A stretch of 64,000 nucleotides of DNA. Origin: TMED27 sp964350695. Its GTDB lineage: Bacteria > Pseudomonadota > Alphaproteobacteria > Micavibrionales > Micavibrionaceae. The translations under genes and the position numbers were made by a program. Below, piece after piece: positions 25,089 through 32,834 of the stretch. The notes beneath the pieces are model-generated. The model was given only the letters and a program-made list of their open reading frames with translations, did no database searches and was not told the DNA's origin. Numbering within the stretch: position 1 is the first letter of the stretch; each line of letters begins with the position of its first letter. The stretch spans positions 21,106-85,105 of the forward strand of contig CAYGKM010000009.1 of assembly GCA_964350695.1 (NCBI GenBank), read 5' to 3'.

Positions 25089-26636
25089 ATGGAAATCAAA
25101 GCAGCAGAAATCTCCGAGATTCTGAAGAAACAAATTGCAGATTTTGGCGCACAAGCCGATGTCGCGGAAATCGGCCAAGTGCTGTCAATCGGGGACGGCG
25201 TTGCCCGCGTTTATGGTTTGGACAATGTTCAAGCCGGTGAGATGGTTGAATTTCCATCCGGTATCAAAGGCATGGCCTTGAACCTTGAGCAGGACAATGT
25301 TGGTGTTGTTGTGTTCGGTAGCGATAGCGGCATTAAAGAAGGCGATATTGTTCGCCGTACAGGCAATATTGTTGAAGTGCCGACCGGTAAAGGTTTGCTT
25401 GGGCGCGTCGTTGACGGTCTTGGTAACCCGATTGACGGTAAAGGCCCGCTTAAAAACGTGAAGATGTCACGTGTTGAAGTGAAAGCGCCGGGCATTATTC
25501 CGCGTCAGTCCGTTTATGAGCCGATGCAAACGGGTTTGAAATCCGTTGATGCGCTTGTGCCAATCGGGCGCGGCCAGCGTGAGCTTATTATTGGTGACCG
25601 TCAAACAGGTAAAACAGCCGTAGCGGTTGATGCGATTATTAACCAAAAGACAGTGAATAAAGCGTCTGATGAGAAAAAGCACCTTTACTGTGTGTATGTT
25701 TCTATCGGTCAGAAGCGTTCAACTGTTGCGCAGCTTGTGCGTGAGCTTGAAGAGCAAGGTGCGATGGAATATTCTATCGTTGTTGCTGCGACAGCTTCCG
25801 ATCCTGCGCCTATGCAGTTCCTTGCGCCTTATACAGGCTGTACAATGGGCGAATACTTCCGTGATAACGGTCTTCACGCTTTGGCCATCTATGATGACCT
25901 TTCCAAACAAGCTGTTGCGTATCGTCAGATGTCGTTGCTGCTTCGCCGTCCTCCGGGCCGTGAAGCTTATCCGGGTGACGTGTTCTATATTCACTCCCGT
26001 TTGCTTGAGCGCTCCGCTAAGATGGCGGATGAGCATGGCGGCGGGTCATTGACGGCTTTGCCGATCATTGAAACTCAGGGTGGAGACGTATCGGCCTATA
26101 TTCCGACGAACGTGATTTCGATTACAGATGGTCAGATTTTCCTTGAGACAGGATTGTTCTTTAAAGGGATCCGTCCGGCGATTGATGTGGGTCTGTCTGT
26201 TTCTCGCGTTGGGTCTGCGGCGCAGATCAAGGCGATGAAACAGGTTGCGGGTACGATCAAGCTTGAGCTTGCGCAGTTCCGCGAGATGGAAGCGTTCGCG
26301 CAGTTCGCGTCTGATCTGGATGCCTCTACACAGAAATTGCTCGCACGCGGTGCGCGTTTGACCCGCCTTTTGGTTCAACCTCAGTACTCACCGCTTCCTG
26401 TTGAAGAGCAGGTTTTCGTGATCTACGCCGGTACACGAGGATATCTTGATACTATCGAAGTAAACCAAGTCGAAGAATATGAAGCGCGCTTGCTCGAGAA
26501 TATTCGTGCAAACGGCAAAGACATTCTGGAGACAATCCGTGAAGAGAAGAAGCTTGATGAGAAGCTGGAAGAGAAGATGAAAAAATTCCTTGCAGACTTT
26601 ACTAAAGGTTTTGCCGGATCAAAAGAAGCCGCTTAA
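25089..26636 (+). CDS. atpA: ATP synthase F1 subunit alpha
   Basis: Non-catalytic nucleotide-binding subunit of F1. It has 515 residues, the usual length. Walker A is GDRQTGKTAVAVD (about 169-176), with the alpha-type IGQKRSTVAQLV, the DDLSKQAVAYRQMSLLLRRP segment and the Arg-finger region SVSRVGSAAQ. The N-terminal beta barrel (SIGDGVARVYGLDNVQAGE) is intact. It starts two bases after the atpH stop. Confidence 0.98.
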   Translation: MEIKAAEISEILKKQIADFGAQADVAEIGQVLSIGDGVARVYGLDNVQAGEMVEFPSGIKGMALNLEQDNVGVVVFGSDSGIKEGDIVRRTGNIVEVPTGKGLLGRVVDGLGNPIDGKGPLKNVKMSRVEVKAPGIIPRQSVYEPMQTGLKSVDALVPIGRGQRELIIGDRQTGKTAVAVDAIINQKTVNKASDEKKHLYCVYVSIGQKRSTVAQLVRELEEQGAMEYSIVVAATASDPAPMQFLAPYTGCTMGEYFRDNGLHALAIYDDLSKQAVAYRQMSLLLRRPPGREAYPGDVFYIHSRLLERSAKMADEHGGGSLTALPIIETQGGDVSAYIPTNVISITDGQIFLETGLFFKGIRPAIDVGLSVSRVGSAAQIKAMKQVAGTIKLELAQFREMEAFAQFASDLDASTQKLLARGARLTRLLVQPQYSPLPVEEQVFVIYAGTRGYLDTIEVNQVEEYEARLLENIRANGKDILETIREEKKLDEKLEEKMKKFLADFTKGFAGSKEAA

Positions 26637-26650
26637 TTTAAGGACATCTA

Positions 26651-27556
26651 ATGCCAAGTCTACGCGATTACAGAGACCGTATTAAGTCGGTCAAATCGAC
26701 AAGAAAGATCACGAGCGCCATGAAAATGGTGGCGGCGTCCAAGCTTAAGCGTGCACAAAGCCAGGCCGAGGCTTCACAGCCATACGCCACGGCAATGGAA
26801 GCGATGCTCTCACGCGTGGCGTCGAATGTTATTGTGAATGATAACAGCCCGAAGCTTTTGGTTGGCACAGGCAGCGATCAGAAGCATTTGCTTGTGGTTG
26901 TGACGGCTGATCGCGGGCTTTGCGGCGGCTTTAACGGAAACCTTGTGAAAGCGGCGCGTTTGAAAATCAACGCGCTTATCCGCGAAGGCAAGGACGTTTC
27001 TATTATCTGTGTTGGCCGCAAAGGGCGTGATGCATTGCGCGGCGCACATGGCGACAAGATCTGGCAGAGCTTTATCGGTCTTATGGCGGCAAAGCGTATG
27101 GAGTTCGCGGAAGCGAATAAAATCACGGAATATGTTCTCGAGAAGTTCGAGGAAGGCGCGTTTGATGTTTGTACATTGATCTATAACTCTTTCGAGTCTG
27201 TTCTTACGCAAACCCCGACATTGCAACAAATTATACCTTTCGCGCTTCCCGAAAAATCTGAAGAAGAGCTTGAGGGCAAGGCGGTTCAAGGAGCTTTAAA
27301 CTCTCCTTATGAATTCGAACCGGAAGAAGAAGTGATTTTGGAAGCGCTTTTGCCGCGCAATCTGGGTGTGCAGCTTTTCCGCTCATTCCTTGACAGTGCG
27401 GCAGGCGAGCAAGCCGCGCGGATGACCGCGATGGATAATGCAACCCGTAATGCCGGCGATATGATTAATGATCTGACATTGCAGTATAACCGCGCTCGTC
27501 AGGCCTATATTACCAAAGAATTGATTGAAATTATTTCAGGTGCGGAAGCCCTGTAA
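26651..27556 (+). CDS. atpG: ATP synthase F1 subunit gamma
   Basis: Central rotor shaft of F1. It has 301 residues with the conserved N-terminal coil MPSLRDYRDRIKSVKST, the ITSAMKMVAASKLKRAQ segment, the Rossmann-like middle (VTADRGLCGGFNGNL) and the C-terminal coil ending RQAYITKELIEIISGAEAL. AAGGA lies before the ATG. A 64-residue gene is inserted between it and atpD. Confidence 0.97.
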   Translation: MPSLRDYRDRIKSVKSTRKITSAMKMVAASKLKRAQSQAEASQPYATAMEAMLSRVASNVIVNDNSPKLLVGTGSDQKHLLVVVTADRGLCGGFNGNLVKAARLKINALIREGKDVSIICVGRKGRDALRGAHGDKIWQSFIGLMAAKRMEFAEANKITEYVLEKFEEGAFDVCTLIYNSFESVLTQTPTLQQIIPFALPEKSEEELEGKAVQGALNSPYEFEPEEEVILEALLPRNLGVQLFRSFLDSAAGEQAARMTAMDNATRNAGDMINDLTLQYNRARQAYITKELIEIISGAEAL

Positions 27557-27582
27557 GTCTAACTGCTTGAAAGGAGATCGTT

Positions 27583-27777
27583 ATGGCTGATGGCATGAAT
27601 AGTGGAAAACGGTCTCCTGAGGGTCTAAAAGACGTTTTTGATGTGGATGAGGCAACACAATACCGCGTGGCTACAGGCGATTATGGCGTTGTTTTGGTCG
27701 CGCCCCGATCACGCGTTGACGGCGAGGCGCCCAAGGGCGAAGACTTAGCAGCGAAGCTGCAGGAATTAATAGTGTAA
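27583..27777 (+). CDS. Small unknown protein inside the atp operon, atpG-atpD gap
   Basis: A 64-residue protein with a strong ribosome binding site (AAAGGAGA) before the ATG, 26 bases after atpG and 25 bases before atpD. It is soluble and mixed in charge: GLKDVFDVDEATQYRV, then GDYGVVLVAPRSRVDG and a C-terminal helix KGEDLAAKLQELIV. I do not recognise it. Its place and signals argue that it is translated with F1, so a role in F1 assembly or regulation is possible but is inference. It lacks the Lys-rich motif of the zeta inhibitor family, as far as can be seen. Confidence 0.65.
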   Translation: MADGMNSGKRSPEGLKDVFDVDEATQYRVATGDYGVVLVAPRSRVDGEAPKGEDLAAKLQELIV

Positions 27778-27802
27778 TAGATTTAAAAGAAGGACTAACA
27801 CA

Positions 27803-29287
27803 ATGGCAACAGCAAAAAAGACACCAGCGAAGAAAACACCGGCGAAAAAGCCAGCAAATGCAAGCGGCGCAAAAGGCCATGTATTGCAGATTTTGGGCGC
27901 GGTTATCGATGTGAAATTCGAAGAGGGGCAGGTTCCTTCTATTCTTAACGCGCTTGAAACACAAAATGACGGCAAGACATTGATCCTCGAGGTTGCGCAG
28001 CACCTTGGTGAAGGCGTTATTCGTGCGATTGCGATGGACTCAACGGATGGTCTTGTTCGCGGTCAGGAAGTTTTTGATACAGGCGAGAACATCTCTGTTC
28101 CTGTCGGGCCGGAAGTTTTGGGCCGTATCTTTGATGTAACGGGGAACCCGATTGATGAAGGCAAGCCTGTTAAGACGAAAGCCAGATGGGGCATTCACCG
28201 CGAAGCGCCGTCTTTCGCCGATCAAGCGAAGGAAACAGAGCAGCTTGTGACAGGGATTAAGGTAGTTGACCTTCTTTGTCCTTACGCAAAAGGTGGTAAA
28301 ATTGGCCTGTTCGGCGGTGCCGGTGTTGGTAAGACTGTTACCATTCAGGAATTGATCAACAACATTGCAAAAGGCCATGGCGGCGTGTCTGTTTTCGGCG
28401 GTGTGGGCGAGCGCACCCGTGAAGGGAACGACCTTTACCACGAGATGATCGAAGCGGGCGTTATTAAGGTCGGCGATCATGAGAATTCAAAAGTGGCCCT
28501 TTGTTTCGGTCAGATGAACGAGCCTCCGGGCGCGCGTGCACGCGTTGCACTCTCTGCGTTGACTATGGCGGAATATTTCCGTGATGAAGAAGGCCAGGAC
28601 GTTTTGTTCTTCCTTGATAACATTTTCCGTTTCACGCAGGCCGGTTCTGAGGTGTCCGCACTTCTTGGCCGCATTCCGTCCGCGGTTGGTTATCAGCCAA
28701 CGCTTTCAACAGAAATGGGCCAGATGCAAGAGCGCATTACATCCACGAATAAAGGCTCTATCACATCCATTCAGGCCGTTTACGTGCCAGCGGATGACTT
28801 GACTGACCCTGCGCCTGCGACAACGTTCGCGCACTTGGATGCGACAACTGTTTTGTCTCGTGCGATCTCCGAGATGGGTATTTATCCGGCCGTTGACCCG
28901 CTTGATTCTACATCACGTATTCTTGACCCGCGCGTTATCGGCCAAGAGCATTATGACGTTGCAAACCGCGTTCAGCAGACTTTGCAGTCATATAAAAACC
29001 TTCAAGATATCATTGCGATTTTGGGTATGGACGAGCTTTCAGAAGAAGACAAACTGACTGTGGCACGTGCCCGTAAGATCCAGCGCTTCCTGTCTCAGCC
29101 TTTCCATGTTGCGGAAGTCTTCACAGGGACGCCGGGTGTGTTCTGTCAGTTGGAAGACACGATCAAGGGCTTCAAGGCTATTGTTGACGGTGAGTATGAC
29201 CACCTTCCTGAATCTGCGTTCTACATGGTTGGGACGATTGATCAGGTTGTTGAAAAGGCCAAGAAAATGGCGGCTGAAGCGGCTTAG
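27803..29287 (+). CDS. atpD: ATP synthase F1 subunit beta, with Lys/Ala-rich N-terminal extension
   Basis: Catalytic subunit of F1. The body is standard: GGAGVGKTVTIQELI (P-loop), GERTREGNDLYHEM with the catalytic Glu, DNIFRFTQAGSEVSALLGR and DDLTDPAPATTFAHLDATT. Its 494 residues include about 24 extra at the N-terminus (KKTPAKKTPAKKPANAS) before the usual start GHVLQILGAVIDVKF. The extension uses the same KKPA/KTPAKK units as the histone-like gene at 45977. AAGGA precedes the ATG, and there is no ATG or GTG at the canonical start, so the extension is probably real. Confidence 0.97.
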   Translation: MATAKKTPAKKTPAKKPANASGAKGHVLQILGAVIDVKFEEGQVPSILNALETQNDGKTLILEVAQHLGEGVIRAIAMDSTDGLVRGQEVFDTGENISVPVGPEVLGRIFDVTGNPIDEGKPVKTKARWGIHREAPSFADQAKETEQLVTGIKVVDLLCPYAKGGKIGLFGGAGVGKTVTIQELINNIAKGHGGVSVFGGVGERTREGNDLYHEMIEAGVIKVGDHENSKVALCFGQMNEPPGARARVALSALTMAEYFRDEEGQDVLFFLDNIFRFTQAGSEVSALLGRIPSAVGYQPTLSTEMGQMQERITSTNKGSITSIQAVYVPADDLTDPAPATTFAHLDATTVLSRAISEMGIYPAVDPLDSTSRILDPRVIGQEHYDVANRVQQTLQSYKNLQDIIAILGMDELSEEDKLTVARARKIQRFLSQPFHVAEVFTGTPGVFCQLEDTIKGFKAIVDGEYDHLPESAFYMVGTIDQVVEKAKKMAAEAA

Positions 29288-29374
29288 AGCTTGTTGCTCG
29301 TCATTAAGTTGGACAAATGGTATGATTTGCGTGTAAAACATACGGTAATTTAACATAACTTAATGGAGTGCGAT

Positions 29375-29578
29375 ATGTTTGAAGGACGTGATGGATGGGG
29401 GCTTTGGAAAGAGGGGGGCCTCCCTGATAAGGGGCTTTATTTAGCTGGATTTGCTGCAGCTGCGTTTATTGATGCTAAACACTTTGTGGGAGAACGTTTG
29501 ACCGGTCTTCGCGGGAAGTTTGCTTCAAATGGTTCTGCAAAACCCAGTGTTGAACGTGTGCCTGAACTGGAAATTTAG
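29375..29578 (+). CDS. Small unknown protein inside the atp operon, atpD-atpC gap
   Basis: A 67-residue protein; the ATG at 29375 is preferred over the ATG at 29363 because TGGAG sits six bases upstream. It starts MFEGRDGWGLWKEGG, has a short apolar stretch (GLYLAGFAAAAFIDAKHF) too weak to be a certain membrane segment, and a basic then polar tail. I do not recognise it. It is co-directional with atpD and atpC and lies entirely in the gap between them, which normally is short. Confidence 0.5.
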   Translation: MFEGRDGWGLWKEGGLPDKGLYLAGFAAAAFIDAKHFVGERLTGLRGKFASNGSAKPSVERVPELEI

Positions 29579-29623
29579 TACGTTTTGATTTTATTAATAA
29601 AAGTGATCATTTAGGATTAAAGT

Positions 29624-30043
29624 ATGACCAATCTAATCAATTTTGAACTTGTTTCCCCTGAATCCAAATTGGTATCCGAACCCATGCATATGGTTGTGAT
29701 CCCCGGCGTTGAGGGTGAGTTCGGCGTATTGGCGGGGCATTCTGCTTTGGTTGCGACCGTGGATTTCGGCGTGATCGAGCTTCATAAAGAAGAAGGCGAT
29801 AAGCCGCGCAGAATTTTTGTTGCCGGTGGTTTTGCCGATGTAACGCCCGAGACATGCGTTGTTTTGGCCGAAGAAGCAACGAATGTTGCCGACCTTAAAG
29901 AAGGCGAGATTAAGCAGAAGATTAAAGATCTGAACGAGGATCTGGGCTTGGCGAAAGAAGCGGTTGATAAGGCGCGCATTAATAAGCGTTTGAAGCTTGA
30001 GCAGGCCAAAATTCAGGCGATTAGCGGCAAGATCGCAGCTTAA
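29624..30043 (+). CDS. atpC: ATP synthase F1 subunit epsilon
   Basis: Rotor foot subunit that joins gamma to the c-ring and can inhibit ATP hydrolysis. It has 139 residues. The N-terminal beta sandwich is clear (FELVSPESKLVSEPMHMVV, GVEGEFGVLAGHSALVATV, FVAGGFADVTPETCVVLAE), and the C-terminal helical hairpin (about 90-139) is present. AGGA lies before the ATG. A terminator at 30067-30090 closes the operon. Confidence 0.95.
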   Translation: MTNLINFELVSPESKLVSEPMHMVVIPGVEGEFGVLAGHSALVATVDFGVIELHKEEGDKPRRIFVAGGFADVTPETCVVLAEEATNVADLKEGEIKQKIKDLNEDLGLAKEAVDKARINKRLKLEQAKIQAISGKIAA

Positions 30044-30066
30044 TACAAAGCATTAGAGATTAAACG

Positions 30067-30090
30067 AAAGCGCTTTTACGGCGCTTTTTT
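30067..30090 (+). terminator. Rho-independent terminator after atpC
   Basis: AAAGCGC (30067-30073) pairs with GCGCTTT (30081-30087) across a seven-base loop, followed by more T. It lies 24 bases past the atpC stop. Confidence 0.75.
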
Positions 30091-30117
30091 GATGGTGGTT
30101 TTTGAAAGACGTTAGAA

Positions 30118-30429
30118 ATGCGTACCTTGGTAGACGGAAAACTGGATAATGGCGCGTTTCTGCGCATTGATTTTTCACAGGCGGCGGGGGAGTTGCCGCG
30201 TTGGGATGCTTATCTTGCGCTTGGTAACCATCGTATATCTGTTTTGGGGCAAGAGGATGTAGGCGCATTGGCTGATGCGATGGTGCGTGAAATTCAAGGT
30301 GCGCGCGCAGAGAAAGATTTTGATTTTTCGGAGCGGCATGAAGCTATATTCCGCACGCTGTGCAGCGCGGCGGATATGGGTAGAACATTTGGCTTGCCTC
30401 AGCCCGAAAATGATAACTTTGTAGGGTAG
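30118..30429 (+). CDS. Orphan hypothetical protein, 103 aa
   Basis: A small soluble protein with beta strands first (LDNGAFLRIDFSQAAGE, DAYLALGNHRISVLG) and a helical second half (ALADAMVREIQGARAEKDF, HEAIFRTLCSAADMG). It begins 28 bases after the atp terminator with no clear ribosome binding site. Its stop is two bases from the end of the convergent LOG-family gene. The family is not recognised. Confidence 0.55.
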   Translation: MRTLVDGKLDNGAFLRIDFSQAAGELPRWDAYLALGNHRISVLGQEDVGALADAMVREIQGARAEKDFDFSERHEAIFRTLCSAADMGRTFGLPQPENDNFVG

Positions 30430-30431
30430 GC

Positions 30432-31331
30432 TTACTCTTCCGCAGGACCCCATTTGCCGTCATGCAGATCAATTTCCACATATTCTTGGGTTTTTAGAAC
30501 TTCGCGTAATGTGTCTTCGTCTGCTTCTGCTGTGAAAAGCTCCATGCAATGCGCGGTGATGAAGCGCTCTTTTGCGGCGGTTTTGATCCATGTGATCAGG
30601 GTGTCGAACTTCCCGCCATCATTTAAAAACCCGATCGCGCGTTTATGCTTATGAAGCTGTTTCAGGCCAATCGCGCAGATTGCGTAATATGTGTTTTCCA
30701 CCGAGGCCACATCAATGACGATGGGCTGAAGCGTGTCGCGGCAGATTTCATCTTCGAAATGGGGGAAGTGTTCAGGGATCTCGGTCGGTGCGGGCGGGGC
30801 TTCATAGGCCGTCAGAGCGGGCAGAACATCTTTCACGCTGTCCACGACCACCAAAAACCGCTCATCGAAGTCTTTGAGGGATTTGATATAGGTAATGAGC
30901 GGGTTCCAATAGCCTTCGATATTGACCAGCACGAGGGGTTTATTGTGCAGCCCGAGATTGCCCCAATACAGCACTTCCATGGCCTCATCGACCGTGCCGT
31001 ATCCTCCGGGCAGGGTGATGATTGCATCGGATATATTGAACATGCGTTTTTTGCGATCCCACATATCGTTGACCATGATGGTTTCGGTAAGGCCCGCCAT
31101 GATGCGCTCACTGTCTTTGAGGTTGCGCGGGATGATCCCTGTGACGGGCGCGCCTGCGTTCATTGCGGATTTGGCAACGCGTCCCATCAGTCCGGAATCC
31201 ATGCCGCCATAGACAAGGCGTTTGCCGTGCTCGCCCATGATGCGGCCCATTTCGGTGGCCGAATCTTGGAAGATGTCACGGGCGTGGCCTGATGAGCCAA
31301 GGTAAACGGCGAGTGTGTTGAATTTATTCAA
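30432..31331 (-). CDS. LOG-family (TIGR00730-type) Rossmann protein with C-terminal extension
   Basis: The N-terminal 200 residues match the LOG lysine-decarboxylase-like family, whose tested members are nucleotide 5'-monophosphate phosphoribohydrolases: AVYLGSSGHARDIFQ, YGGMDSGLMGRVA, and the catalytic PGGYGTVDEAMEVLYW (PGGYGT at 108-113). About 100 extra residues follow, with VIDVASVENTYYAICAIGL and a terminal YVEIDLHDGKWGP. This makes it 299 residues against roughly 180-200 usual. Its start overlaps the pabC stop by eight bases, so it is the last gene of the pab operon. Its own substrate is unknown. Confidence 0.82.
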   Translation of the reverse strand: MNKFNTLAVYLGSSGHARDIFQDSATEMGRIMGEHGKRLVYGGMDSGLMGRVAKSAMNAGAPVTGIIPRNLKDSERIMAGLTETIMVNDMWDRKKRMFNISDAIITLPGGYGTVDEAMEVLYWGNLGLHNKPLVLVNIEGYWNPLITYIKSLKDFDERFLVVVDSVKDVLPALTAYEAPPAPTEIPEHFPHFEDEICRDTLQPIVIDVASVENTYYAICAIGLKQLHKHKRAIGFLNDGGKFDTLITWIKTAAKERFITAHCMELFTAEADEDTLREVLKTQEYVEIDLHDGKWGPAEE

Positions 31332-32124
31332 GGTGAAAGTCTTTCGGAATCAGGTTGGCTTGCGGCAATGTTTTGCCGTTTAAGGATATCACAGGCATGC
31401 ATCCGCGCAAGGAGTTGGCGAGGTAAACACCATCTGAATTGAGTAGCTCATCGGGGGTGAGTGATTTTTCAATTGCGCCGAGCTCTTCGATGAGGCGTTT
31501 GCGGGTGACGCCGCTTTGTGCGCCATCACTCAGGGGGGGTGTATAAAGCTTGCCGTCTTTGACCATAAAAACCGAAGCCACAGTGGCGCAGCAAATATGG
31601 CCCGCATTGTTGAGGAGGATGGCTTCATTTGCATCTTTTTCGGCGGCTTCACGCGCGGCGAGGATGTTTTCGCCATAGCTTGCGCATTTAATGTTGGAGA
31701 GCGGTGAGCCTTCGTTTCTGCGCACGGAATCTGCAATGATCGCATGGATCGGTGGAAAAGTGGATGGCACGGGCAGGGCGCGCATTGCGGTTTGTGTTTC
31801 TCGGCTTTCGGGCGGTTTTATGCCATTGCCGCCTGCGCCTCCGCTCACGAAAATATTGAGCGCATAGCGCCCGTTTTCAAAATTATTTTGTTGCAGCAAT
31901 TTTTGCGCTGCGTGCAGCAATTGTTTTGAATCAAATTCTGAAGCAAAGCCTATAACCGCAAGATGCGACTCAAGTTTTTGCATGTGCGCATCCCAGCTTT
32001 GCGGCGCGCCATCAATCACCAAAATGGTTGCGAACACACATTCGCCGAGGCGGATGCGGTCATGGATTTTATAGATGGGGGCGTTTTCATCGAGAAACTC
32101 CCCGTTCAGCCAGATTATACTCAT
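31324..32124 (-). CDS. pabC: Aminodeoxychorismate lyase
   Basis: PLP fold-type IV enzyme releasing 4-aminobenzoate and pyruvate from aminodeoxychorismate, for folate synthesis. It has 266 residues. Early motif HDRIRLGECVFATILV, PLP lysine in NIKCASYGENILAAREA, and the phosphate loop with SGVTRKRLIEE are visible. Branched-chain or D-amino-acid aminotransferase identity is possible from the fold alone, but the pabA/pabB context fixes the assignment. The ATG overlaps the pabA stop (ATGA). Confidence 0.88.
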   Translation of the reverse strand: MSIIWLNGEFLDENAPIYKIHDRIRLGECVFATILVIDGAPQSWDAHMQKLESHLAVIGFASEFDSKQLLHAAQKLLQQNNFENGRYALNIFVSGGAGGNGIKPPESRETQTAMRALPVPSTFPPIHAIIADSVRRNEGSPLSNIKCASYGENILAAREAAEKDANEAILLNNAGHICCATVASVFMVKDGKLYTPPLSDGAQSGVTRKRLIEELGAIEKSLTPDELLNSDGVYLANSLRGCMPVISLNGKTLPQANLIPKDFHLE

Positions 32125-32717
32125 GCGGCGGTCTTTCTGTTTTTATGCAGGGCGCTTACGATCTGCACAAAATTATTCACCAATTCCTGTCCGTGGGATG
32201 TTAGCACGGATTCAGGGTGGAATTGCACGCCGTAAACGGGATGCAGGGTATGGCGGATCGCCATGATCTCGCCGTCTTTTGTGCGCGCGGTGATTTGCAG
32301 CGGGCTATCCTCGGGCAATTCGATATGCAGCGAATGATAGCGCCCGACATCCATGGGCGATGGCAAGCCATTAAAAAGGCCGCTTCCGTCATGGGCGATG
32401 GTGCTGGCTTTGCCGTGAACGGGCGGGTCGGCGCGTGTGGTTTTTGCGCCGTAGGCTTCACCAATCGCTTGGTGACCAAGGCATACGCCGAGTACGGGCA
32501 GCTTTGCGCCCAGCTCTTTCACGGCTTTAATGCATATCCCTGCGCTGTTCGGGGCGCAAGGGCCGGGGGAGAGGATGAGTGCTTCGGGTTTGAGGGCTTT
32601 GATTCCCTCAATCGTGATTTCATCATTGCGCACGACACGTGTGTCCACGCCCGCGAGTTCGAAATATCGCGCGAGGTTGTGAACAAAGCTATCGTAATTA
32701 TCTATGACAAGATACAT
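32121..32717 (-). CDS. pabA: Aminodeoxychorismate/anthranilate synthase glutamine amidotransferase
   Basis: Class I glutamine amidotransferase giving ammonia to PabB (possibly shared with TrpE). It has 198 residues: IDNYDSFVHNLARYFE, LSPGPCAPNSAG (oxyanion region), nucleophile Cys79 in GVCLGHQAIGEAYG, and the catalytic His in VQFHPESVLT. A GTG directly before the ATG is an alternative start. It lies between pabB and pabC, which favours the 4-aminobenzoate role. The 117-base gap to pabB holds a palindromic repeat. Confidence 0.93.
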   Translation of the reverse strand: MYLVIDNYDSFVHNLARYFELAGVDTRVVRNDEITIEGIKALKPEALILSPGPCAPNSAGICIKAVKELGAKLPVLGVCLGHQAIGEAYGAKTTRADPPVHGKASTIAHDGSGLFNGLPSPMDVGRYHSLHIELPEDSPLQITARTKDGEIMAIRHTLHPVYGVQFHPESVLTSHGQELVNNFVQIVSALHKNRKTAA

Positions 32718-32758
32718 CACGGCAATTAAGCATATTCAGAAAAAGAAATACATTAAAA

Positions 32759-32826
32759 CGTCATTGCGAGGAGAAGCGACGCTTCGACACGGCAATCTGG
32801 ATTGTGTCGCGTGCGCTCGCAATGAC
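32759..32826. repeat. Intergenic palindromic repeat between pabB and pabA
   Basis: The ends CGTCATTGCGAG and CTCGCAATGAC are inverted copies, and a nested CGACAC/GTGTCG and CAATC/GATTG stem lies inside. It shares its ends with the repeat inside priA (20888-20965) but is 68 bases long. In the pab mRNA it would form a long hairpin between the pabB stop side and the pabA start. Confidence 0.85.
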
Positions 32827-32834
32827 AGATGGTG

